Below are positions 1 through 9,820 of a stretch of DNA of 64,000 nt, piece after piece. Both the position numbers and the translations under genes were made by a program. Source of the stretch: Liolophura sinensis. Lineage: Eukaryota; Mollusca; Polyplacophora; Chitonida; Chitonidae. Below the pieces are notes generated by a model that saw nothing but the letters and a program-made list of their open reading frames with translations, was not told the origin of the DNA and did no database searches. The first letter of the stretch is position 1; each line of letters begins with the position of its first letter. Location: assembly GCF_032854445.1 (NCBI RefSeq), contig NC_088295.1, positions 27,145,385-27,209,384 on the forward strand, read 5' to 3'.

Positions 1-331
1 ACATGTAGTGCATACGAGCTTAAAATATGACAAAAATCAAGTGCTATTGTCACTTGACTTGATCTTGACTACATAGAGAGTGACCTTGTCACTTAAGTAG
101 CCATGATTTACCAGTTACGTCAGCCCAGATTTGCTCTACTTTCTGTGTTGATGATTTATTTGGCTAGCTTTTTTTTGTAACCATACCAAAGATAATGTTA
201 AGTAATGGAATTCATATGGATGCAGGCGAAGTTGACCAAAACACTTTGTGCCTTGTTTCGTTTTCACCACGCTATGGATAAAAAGTCATCATGATCATTC
301 ACTATTTTTTTTTCTTTTCTTTCTTGTTCAG
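1..331 (+). other. 3' part of an intron of the GPCR gene
   Basis: This stretch has no convincing coding frame. It ends in a long pyrimidine tract of mostly T with some C (about 304-329) and the acceptor AG at 330-331, directly before the GPCR exon. The frame that runs into the exon from about 248 reads through this pyrimidine tract, so I treat that part as intron. The upstream exons that would encode helices 1-6 lie outside the window. Confidence 0.75.
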
Positions 332-583
332 TATCCACATTATATAGACGGGCTGAAGTACGCTGCTCTCTATATAGCTTACTCCAACAGTTCCATCAAT
401 CCACTGTTATATGGCGGACTGAATGAGCACTTTCGCCGGAGCTTCATGCACATCTGTCAATGTACTCGGCTTCGGAATAGGAATAGAGTTGCCCCGGGTA
501 AGACAATCGATCTACAAACCATACGACCACCCATAGCACATTCAAACCATATTACACTGAATAAAGTAGATAAAGTAGAATAA
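332..583 (+). CDS. Last coding exon of a class A (rhodopsin-like) G-protein-coupled receptor, C-terminal part only
   Basis: The exon encodes 83 residues and then TAA. It starts in phase 0 straight after a T-rich tract and AG at 330-331. Exon residues 8-27 form transmembrane helix 7 and end in NSSINPLLY, which carries the family's NPxxY motif (exon residues 23-27). Residues 30-38 (LNEHFRRSF) are a typical amphipathic helix 8 with basic residues. Cys42 and Cys44 follow and could be palmitoylated. The rest is a short polar cytoplasmic tail. NPxxY takes part in receptor activation and helix 8 lies along the inner membrane face. The AYSNSSINPLLY wording resembles peptide receptors of the galanin/somatostatin/allatostatin kind, but the ligand-determining helices are outside the window, so the subtype is not assignable. 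This is a partial gene; earlier exons must lie upstream. Confidence 0.88.
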   Translation, partial: YPHYIDGLKYAALYIAYSNSSINPLLYGGLNEHFRRSFMHICQCTRLRNRNRVAPGKTIDLQTIRPPIAHSNHITLNKVDKVE

Positions 584-584
584 A
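560..584 (+). terminator. Tandem AATAAA poly(A) signals at the GPCR stop codon
   Basis: AATAAA occurs at 560-565 and again at 579-584. The second copy overlaps the TAA stop at 581-583. If used, cleavage would fall 10-30 bases beyond and leave an unusually short 3' UTR. A longer 3' UTR using a later signal is equally possible in such AT-rich DNA. Confidence 0.4.
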
Positions 585-2469
585 GAATATCCATAATATG
601 ATATACTACAGCATAGTTAGTAAAACTAAATCCAGAAGAGCGACGAAATCCGGGCGCTTGTCAATTTTACCGACGTAGGCTTTTATTTTAACTGTTGATG
701 TAAATGACTAAATAGTAACAACTTACAAAACACCAAACACCATGGCTTAATCAGAATAAGGTTAAAAACGGGTGATGTTAATAGCAATTTATTAGATATT
801 ACTCAAATGTCGTCAGATTTAACAAACAAAAGCATGACACGTGCAACTTTTTACCTTTTCAAAGTTTTCATCCTTGATTTGTCTTTAAACACGACCCTAT
901 GGTGATGAGGAATTTCTCACACTTCCCACAGAAAGCATTCCGGGGGTAGTGGAGACACACGCAGAAACCGATCACGTCCAGACAAACCTGTGATCTACAA
1001 ACCGTTTTGGAAGGCCAATTTGAGACTTTTCGAAATGTGAACAAGGCGCCTTAATACATAATCCAGATGACCGAGGACAGAAATTTAAGGACATGGGATC
1101 AGCTTACTTATATAAAACAAGGACTTTTGAGTCTCATTTTACACACGTGGCACGTGTTATATGAAGCACCGCTAGGGATCGGGTCGTGGTTACGGTGCCT
1201 ACCTTTCAATCGCTACGACGCACGAGGTTAAGGTTTAAAACCAGCCTTGGACAGGTTAAAGATTCAAATTCAACCGCTGTGACTGCTGGTCGGACCTGTG
1301 GTCGACAAACCTCGTGTGGCCGTTTGTGCAGTTAAATGTTCGTTGAAGACAACTTGTCTTTCACATAACAAGTGGATTATGCTATGTTAAGCATCGTTGA
1401 AATGATCGGTGGAGTCGCAAAAGTGCGCTATGTATTCTATCTAACATCCTTGACATAGGAAACAGGTTTAACGGAATGCCCTTGCGATACGACGGGACAT
1501 TGAAAGTAAAATCAGTGTTGCGACGACAGTGTGGTAGTTGGCCAATGGTCACACGTAACCGATAAAATCCGGCATCTTGTTAGTTTACCTCAGAGTTTTA
1601 ATCCAGCTGTTCATACCATATAGGCCAATGCTTAAATAAAAGCAACTTAAATGTATCCATCAAACTGTGGGGGCTTATGTAGAATGCAATAACTGTTCCG
1701 GGCAATGACTATTTTACCCACAAAACGTCATTGCAAAGGCAATAAACAGTAGGCTACAAGACCCGAATTGCTCTGGACGGGAAACGTACAAAATCAGGTA
1801 AAGGAAAAAGGCAGTCATGTTATTTGCTATTTATGTGACGTCACTGATCTGGAATTCCTCAAAATGCCGAGCTCTCGTCATAAGCAATCACGTGATTATC
1901 TCAACAATAAACCAGGAGTTAGGAACATGCGAAACTCTGTTGATATTGATCTAGTCACTCAATTAAGATCTTTTATAGCTTAAATGATGGTTAATTCCTG
2001 GACGAAGGAACTTGTGCGTGAAATCGTCCAACGTTCGTATACTACGTAAGCCATCAAGTGTATAATCCTAAACCGATTTCCCAAACCTATATATATTTTC
2101 CCTGAGGAATACATTGTATGTAAGAAATAATTATATAAATAGTAAGTAAAGGTGGCAACATATATAAGAGAGAAGAAAATGAAACACTTTTGAAAATGAA
2201 GGATTCTTTTAAGTGTGGTTTGCCCTCCATAAGACCCAAGGATGTCCCAGATCCAACAATTTGGCAATGAGGCATATTCAAAAGCGGTGTCAGCATAAAG
2301 CACTGCTGAACCCGACTGGGATGTACTTGTGACGGTCCATGTTATAGGAATCTAAACGCCGTTGCTGATACAGATCTCTAGCTAAGTTTACTTACTGTTC
2401 AGGCCTATTCCCAGTACACATATTGTACCGGAGAATGTGTTAGGAAGGACAAACTTACGTTTTTGCAAG
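585..2469. other. No gene seen
   Basis: After the GPCR exon there is only short, unsupported open frames, with no splice-flanked coding block and no clear repeat. Part of it may be GPCR 3' UTR. The overlapping minus-strand frames near 1980-2303 are AT-rich chance frames with no recognisable domain. Confidence 0.6.
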
Positions 2470-3185
2470 TGACTGGTAAACATTTCTTACTGCTGGCATG
2501 GGTAGTATACAACTAACTAGTAAATGTTGGTATTACTTTCATGGGTAGTTTACAGCCAATGTGAACAGTTGTATTACTTATACAACCTACATTAACATTT
2601 GTATTGCTTACATGGGTCGTTTGCAACTGACTGGTAAACATTTTTACCGCTGGCATAGGCTGGCATGGGCGGTATTCAGCTTGTTAGTAAAATCATTTCT
2701 TATTGCTGGCATGGGCGGTATGCAGTTTATTGGTAAAATCATTACATATTGCTCGCATGGGTCATATGCAGCTTGTTGGTAAAACCATTTCTTATTGCTG
2801 GCATGTGGTATGCAGTTTATTGGTAAAATCATAGCATATTTGCTCGCATGGGTCGTATGCAGCTTGTTGGTAAAATCATTTCTTATTGCTGGCATGGGTG
2901 GTATGCAATTTATTGGTAGAATCATTACATATTGCTCGCATGGGTCGTATGCAGCTTGTTGGTAAAATCATTTCTTATTGCTGGCATGGGTTGTATGCAG
3001 TTTATTGGTAAAATCATAACATATTTGCTCGCATGGGTCGTATGCAGCTTGCTGGTAAAATCATTTCTCATTGCTGGCATGGATCGTATGCTGCTTGTTG
3101 GTAAAATTATTTCTCATTGCTGGCATGGGTCCTGTGCAGCTTGTTGGTAACACCATTACTTATTGCTGACATTGGTCGTATGCAG
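2470..3185 (+). repeat. 46-bp minisatellite with alternating (92-bp) unit types
   Basis: The core TTGGTAAAATCA recurs at 2684, 2730, 2776, 2820, 2867, 2913, 2959, 3005, 3052, 3098 and 3144, with steps of 44-47 and mostly 46 bases. In the better-kept part, two unit types alternate: one with TTATTGCTGGCATGGG and one with CATATTGCTCGCATGGG. This implies amplification of a 92-bp dimer. The left end (2470-2683) holds older, strongly diverged units. Open frames of up to 93 codons across the array are repeat-driven and are not annotated as genes. Confidence 0.9.
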
Positions 3186-6100
3186 TATGTATATCGTATG
3201 TCGAGAGGTAGAGCAGTATATTTGTTGCGCAGGTTAATCTATAGAAATGTGAATTGAAGGCAGGTATTATACCTTTGTGTGTTGAGATTTAGAACCGTTA
3301 CCGTTGGGCAAATGAGGAATACTTTTTTCATTAAGAGACCATTTTCTCTGATTCCGTGAACTAGTAAATATGAATAGTCTTAAACCTAACCTTTTTATTT
3401 CTTTTTGCGGGAATCAGACAAAGGTATTTGAGATAATTTAATCCATCGTAATGGCTCAGTGCTTAATAGAAGAATGTATTGTTTTTTAAACATAGTATAG
3501 GGTTGTCCAGGCTGTTCAGTGAGAATTTCCAAGGCCATTCACGGGAGACAACTTCTGAAGGAAAACTGTCGGAACCACAGTTCGGCAAAACCTGAAGTGC
3601 AGAACTTTGCAACACTTCAAAACGGTGTCAGTTCTGTACAGTTGACAGAAATCACACGCCCACGGTTCAGTCAACGACAAACCACAAAGCTTCATAATAA
3701 GTGTTCTATGCATTCAGAGGTATCAGGTATACAAGGTTTGGTAATAGTTGGACAAACCGTCTAGAAACCACAGAAAGCGAATCAATGAATTGTAACCAGA
3801 ATATATTTGTGATCCGTTGGCGATATTTCCCACCTGCTTTAGATTTGTCTCTTGGTGTGTTTAATTATATACGACGTATCGCCAGCCAACCTTACACAAT
3901 CTCAGATCAGTCATCATCGAGTACATCTGCACATGCTTTAACGAAGGCGATCCTAGCCGACGAATCTGAAAAATACAGAAGTTGTTCCCCTTTACCTGAT
4001 TGAACTCTTGCTGTCGGCTTTTATCTCAGATATATAGCTTTGCTGAGAGATACTTCTGAATATATAAGTAACAACTTTGTCTTTCAATAATAGCCTAACG
4101 TTTTCCCAAGGAAAATTATTGTTCCATACCAAGATGTCCGTGCATATATAGACTTTACATTGTTTCAAGATAATATAAGATATAATAAGACAGCAATTCA
4201 AAATCTATAAACAATCCACTGAGTGGTGGTCAATAAATGTCAGGTAAGTTGAACTTAATAGTCATTAATTTACCCTCCAGTTGCTCCCCATGCCACACTC
4301 TGTAAGTTTAACTGTATTCTGTATCCTACACTGTATGCCAAGTCATTTCCTGTTGCAAGTTATGTGTAACAAGTATGTGATTGGTCCAAAATGGTTATCA
4401 CCTTGTAAAGGGCTGTGCATATTGTATCCACGTGTCCCACAAGTTCTTATGAGGAAGGGATATAGTCAAAATATTGACAATAAGCGTATGTTTGTATTGT
4501 AGCGTATATTATTTGGTAACGTATCGAAAAATACTTTTGTACTGTTGATCTGTGAGCGACAGACATTACATCATGTAGCGAAATGATAAATCAGTACAAA
4601 AGACACAGCAAAAAAGGTCCGTGTATAAAATGTTATCTTTATATCCGTCAGTGTTTATATTAATCTTTAAAACTTTAAATATGGAATCTGTTTATAAATA
4701 TATCAAAGATGAATAGTATACAGAAATATATCACTGAGAATTTCCAGTTGTTTTACTGTCAATGCTCTATGAATATGATGGGATGATTTGGAATTAAATG
4801 TCTCGGTTAAGGGTTATGTTTCTATTTTCATTTCAGTTTTTAAACATATATAAGAGTGTTTTGTAACATAAAATTACATTAAGAAATATGACGCACACAA
4901 TGGACCTATATCTTAATCAAAAATTATATTCATTTTGAATATGAAATGATCATTTTAGATCAGAGTATTAAGAATTTATACACTCTTCCCATTACAACAT
5001 TAAAACAGTCAAACAAGAAAGGCCCCCTGGTCGGTTATAATTTCTGTCCATGTGTTTCGTGTGATATATTTTCATGGATATAGTACAATTGGTGCATATG
5101 TACATGGTGTTATTATAGGCCTGAGCTAGATTATTGTTTTTTACATATATGGTTACCACAGAGGAAATTAGATAAGCATGGTGCTAACATACACACCAAA
5201 TTCTACCCGTCCAGTTGTGCTGTTTGTAGCGAAATAATTGCTTTCAAACATTTAAATTGAAAGATGACATACAGCAATAAATAGCCATTTAAAACAGACT
5301 CCCAAACAAAATCACGTCCACATGCTGCTATTTTACAAAAGGAAAATAAGAAGAAAACGACAGAATTTTTGCTTCACGCAGCACTGAGCGGATGTTGTAG
5401 GTGTTGTTTTCCCTATAAAACTGGCGCATTGATTATTAATTCCTCAGAATTTGCAGTTGTTATTTTCTAATCAATCCTTGTCGTAGGAAAAAAACGTTCT
5501 GCCCTTCTAACTGTATTAACCAGGGTGGATTGATAACTCGTCTGAGAGCAAAGCAGTCAGATTTTCCTCCCCTCCAATTGAACCCTAGTACGGCAATGAT
5601 TAATGCCAAGTAAGCGTGAAATAAGAAAATCCTCCAGTGGTGACAAGGCTATCGACTGTTTTCTGACCGTGATGAATGAGACTAAAGCCGAAATTAATAG
5701 CGGAAAAAATATCTCATGGCCATGCATGCATTCTAACGGATGGCAACCGTTAATAAGGCTTGATCACTGAACCTTGTATACGACGTTCCATGGAAAAACC
5801 CTCTTCACAACGCATTGTTACCAGCATTGCTGCAGAGCCCGTATATTGCGGCACGCAGAACCCGGATCTAGCACATACATTTGCGATGGGCAAAGCGGAT
5901 ATGGACAGAATATCAAAATAATGGTGAACTTTAGGAGATAAACAACACGTTATTATCAGTAACAAACAAAATTTAAAACTGTTCAATTTTGATTTTCTAA
6001 TGCCATGCACGATTTTGCATATACATATTTGCTTTGTACTATCCCATACCTGTATTGTTATTAATAAAACCATTGTACTTTTTATGGGGAGTGGTTATAA

Positions 6101-6849
6101 ATACTGATTGTATATAGTATAGAATCGCTATTTGCGAGGTCACAAAAATCATCACGCTGAAATTGCCAGAATATATCCTCACAAGCTCATGTTAGTTTCT
6201 TTGTCCACAACACGGCAGGGGAAATTGTAATATTTACAACTGATGTAACACATGCATAACCCACGGAACCTTAAGGTCTTTTTAATTTAAAAACAAATCA
6301 TTGGTACATAGTCATGCTTGATAGCGTCAGATTTGTAATCACTAGTCATTTACAATTATTTGTTCTTTCTGACGATGGTATAGATAAAGTGTCGAAATAT
6401 TTATCCAAAACGTTATAACTATAACGCAATCTTTCTCCTATATCAAGTCCATAACCATACATACTGTACCATTTCCAGTTGTTAAAGAAAGCGACAACCT
6501 TTAAATAAAGTATACAACAAATAAAAGGCAATTTCTTACAGTATCGGAACATAGTTTTGATGTGTTTTTTTTCATATTTTTTTTCAGTGAATAAAATGCT
6601 AAAAATCTTTCAGGTTCTACACTGGACTTTTTGGACCATATTGAACAGATTGAAGCATACTGGCATCACCCGATTATTTTTGCTGTTCATTTTATTTTCA
6701 CTCGTATATTCATGTTGAATGTAGAAATATAGCAATCGGATGATGTTTAGCAGGTAAAAGAATTTCTGTGACGTCAGTGATCTTGTTCAATATGTCCAAA
6801 AAAAGGTCCACTGTGGAATGTGAGTCCTATTTTTATTTTTCACTGTCAA
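3186..6849. other. No gene seen
   Basis: AT-rich sequence without a supportable exon. Short frames at 3519-4003 and 5750-6073 have no recognisable domain and no matched splice pair. A pyrimidine-AG acceptor-like site lies at about 6606-6612, followed by a 34-38 codon open stretch; nothing else supports an exon there. Confidence 0.55.
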
Positions 6850-8690
6850 AACCTGGATCCAAACACGTGGTATGTTCCTCATCTCACCATGTACATGATA
6901 AACCGCATGTCGTAACTGGATCCAAACACGTGGTATGTTCCTCATCTCACCATGTACATGATAAACCGCATGTCGTAACTGGATCCGAACACGTGATAGG
7001 AACCGCATCTCACCATGTACATGATAAACTGCATGTGTTAATTGGATCCGAACACGTGATAGGAACTTCATCTCACCATGTACATGAGAAACCGCATGTG
7101 GTAACTGGATCCGAACACGTGGTAGGATACCTCATCTCACCATGTACGTGGTAAACCGCATGTGGTAACTGGATCCGAACACGTGGTAGGATACCTCATC
7201 TCACCATGTACATGATAAACTCCATGTGGTAACTGGATCCAAACACGTGGTAGGAACCTAACCTTACCATGTACATGATAAACCGCATGTCGTAACTGGA
7301 TCCAAACACGTGGTATGAACCTCATCTCAACATGTACATGATAAACCGCATGTGGTAACTAGATCCGAACACGTGGTAGGGACCTCATCTCGCCTCGTAC
7401 ATGATAAACCCCATGTGGTAACTGGATCCGAACACGTGATAGGAACCTCACCTCACCATCGACATGATAAACCGCATGTGGTAACTGGATCCAAACACGT
7501 GGTAGGAACCTAACCTCACCATGTACATGATAAACCGCATGTGGTAACTGGATCCAAACACGTGGTATGAACATCATCTCGCCATGTACATGATAAACCA
7601 CATACGGTAACTGGATCCAAACACGTGATAGGAACCTCATCTCAACATGTACATGATAAACCGCATGTGGTAACTGGATCCGAACACGTGATAGGAATCT
7701 CATCTCGCCATCTCGCCACACCCTGTGTGGTAACTGGATCCGAACACGTGGTAGGAACCTCATCTCACGAAGCCTCACAAGACGCATGGCAAGCCTCCTG
7801 TTGTACATAGATCCGAACAGGTGGTAGGAACCTCGCCTCACAAGGCACATGAAAAGCCTCCTGTTGTACATAGATCCGAACAGGTGGTAGGAACCTCGCC
7901 TCACAAGGCACATGACAAGCCTCCTGTTGTACATGGATCCGAACAGGTGGTAAGAAACTCGCCTCACATGGTACATGGCAAACCTCCCGTTGTACATGGA
8001 TCCGAACAGGTAATAGGGAACTCGCCTCACCAGGTACATGACATACCTCCTGTGGTATATGTATCCAAACAGGTGGTAGGAAACTCGCCTCACCAGGTAC
8101 ATGGCAAACCTCCTGTGGTACATAGATCGGAAAAAGGTGGTAGGAACCTCGCCTCACCAGGTATGTGGCAAACCTCCTGCTGTACATGGATCCGAATAGG
8201 TGGTAGGAACCTCGCCTCATAAGGTACATGACAAACCTCCTGTTGTACATAGATGCGAATAGGTGGTAGGAACCTCGCCTCACAAGGTACATGACAAACC
8301 TCCTGTTGTACATGGATCCGAACAGGTGGTAAGAAACTCGCCTCACAAGGTACATGGCAAACCTCTCGTTGTACATGGATCCGAACAGGTAATAGGGAAC
8401 TCGCCTCACCAGGTACATCGCAGACCTCATGTTGTACACAGATCCGAAAAAGGTGGTAGGAACCTCGCTCACCAGGTAAGTGACAAACCTCCTGCTCTAC
8501 ATGGATCCGAACAGGTGGTAGGAAACTCACCTCACCAGGTACATGGTAAATCCCCTGTGGTACATGGGTCGGAACAGATGGTAGGAAACTCGCCTCACCA
8601 GGTACATGGCAAACTTCCTTTGGTACATGGGTCGGAACAGGTGGTAGGAACCTCCCCTCACAAACCTCTTGACACAAGGCTACTGTTCAG
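6850..8690 (+). repeat. 63-bp minisatellite of about 29 units in two subfamilies
   Basis: A GGATCC-like landmark recurs at 6855, 6918, 6981, 7044, 7107, 7171, 7235, 7298, 7361, 7424, 7487, 7550, 7613 and 7676, and on to about 8630, almost always 63 bases apart. Block A (about 6850-7740) has the core AACACGTGGTA with the palindromes CACGTG and CATGTACATG. Block B (about 7800-8690) has AACAGGTGGTA and a different second half containing CCTCCTGT. The junction holds one 60-bp and one 73-bp unit. Three single-base insertions (steps of 64) occur. Because 63 is 21 codons, frames stay open for long distances on both strands (up to 254 codons at 7359-8123 on the minus strand). These have no splice or start support and contain shifts, so I do not call a gene. 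Confidence 0.95.
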
Positions 8691-9333
8691 TTAGCAGTAG
8701 GTGAGTCCGAACACGTGGTACGAACCGCTTCTCACCGTTTATATGGTAAACTGGGGTAACTAGAACACGCCACACTTTTATTTGAGAGGTAATAATTCGA
8801 ATTGAGAGTGTTTAGACCGTTCCGCCATCCACTATTCTAACCTACAAATTCTCGAAGAACAACATACACAAAACTATATACAGGTGCCTTGAACGCTAAA
8901 TCGGATTTATCAAATCTTGTCGTTTATAATGCGTAAAGTTTAGATATATATAAAGCTAACACTATCTTATAGTGCTACAGTTTGCCATACGGTATTGTGG
9001 ATGTGCTGGATGCCACGTGATGGCCATCGCCTCTATAACCATAGATATGTCGAATTTTCCACACTGATGCGAAATGAAAAATCCTTGTTTTTGAATACTC
9101 CATTCGTATTTATCAACAAAAGAAACACTATCTACCCAATTAACAATGATGTACCGACTTATACATTCAAACTAGTGCAAAATTAAAGCGTATAAACGTA
9201 TTTACAACTTGTAGGAGCTATATCTTATTCAATCTGGAAGAATGGAAATCCTGTAAACATACGCGGTAGTGAAATAAGCAAATATGAATAGTTTTGTTTC
9301 GTATCTTGTCTTTTTGTGTTGTGTTTTACACAG
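8691..9333. other. No gene seen
   Basis: A diverged half-unit of the array trails to about 8760. Beyond it is AT-rich sequence with a 63-codon plus-strand frame (8995-9186) that lacks splice support. The frame is polar, unrecognised and probably chance. Confidence 0.5.
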
Positions 9334-9390
9334 ATATTGATATCAGAGAGATAAAGTACCGTCTACAGTTTTTTACTTTGGTGAAAACTG
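9334..9390 (+). CDS. Possible 57-bp internal exon
   Basis: A pyrimidine-rich tract ending in ACACAG (AG at 9332-9333) and a near-consensus donor CTG|GTAAGT (GT at 9391-9392) bracket exactly 57 bases. One phase is open throughout (start and end phase 1, 18 codons with acidic, basic and aromatic residues). Splicing to the strong acceptor at 9580 in that phase gives a stop at 9601-9603, so this would be near the C-terminus of something. The product is unknown. The case rests on splice signals alone. Confidence 0.2.
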
Positions 9391-9580
9391 GTAAGTAAAT
9401 TTACCGCGACGTGTGATGTCTCAACTCTCAAGAATGAGCTCAGATCTTGAGTGATGTAAATAATGTATGTATCAAAAGTCAAGCGGGGAAAAGCATGACA
9501 CAATCACGGCACATATAGTTTGAACATAGATAGTTCATAGCAACTGTCAGTAGAATGTTGACTTTTTTCCTTTGTTTTAG

Positions 9581-9757
9581 TATCCAAAACGACGACAGAG
9601 TAACCTTTTTAGAGAAACGTTTCCATACGGTTTGTTAAAAGAGCTTGATCAAACATCACTAACGTTGCCTGATTTCTGGCTTTGCCCATTTGTTACTTCA
9701 CAAGCATTGGGTAAAAGACTTTATTATCCTAAGAATAGGTATCTGAGCTTGCAGTGA
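9581..9757 (+). CDS. Possible terminal exon, product unknown
   Basis: The site follows one of the best acceptors in the window (ACTTTTTTCC plus TTTGTTTTAG). From 9581, phase 0 stays open for 58 codons to TGA at 9755-9757. An AATAAA poly(A) signal follows at 9815-9820, with T-rich sequence after it. The 58-residue stretch contains KRR near its start and an LGKR site near residue 44-47, which would fit a processed peptide precursor, but this may be chance. The neighbouring 57-bp exon candidate is in a different phase and would stop after 7 codons here. The two readings are mutually exclusive, and neither is proven. Confidence 0.25.
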   Translation, partial: YPKRRQSNLFRETFPYGLLKELDQTSLTLPDFWLCPFVTSQALGKRLYYPKNRYLSLQ

Positions 9758-9814
9758 ATATGTGATAATGCCATGGAAGTATATAAGATAATTACTTTGG
9801 GAGATTTTGTGTTC

Positions 9815-9820
9815 AATAAA
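9815..9820 (+). terminator. AATAAA poly(A) signal
   Basis: A canonical hexamer followed by GTTTATTTTCTTGC-type T-rich sequence. It lies 58 bases after the stop of the 9581 exon candidate. Confidence 0.3.

Noticed and set aside
7359-8123. 254-codon minus-strand open frame
   Set aside because: It lies wholly in the 63-bp array, whose period is a multiple of three. Openness follows from the repeat, and there is no splice or promoter evidence.
6850-8690. CRISPR-like array
   Set aside because: The units are contiguous 63-mers without unique spacers, in eukaryotic DNA.
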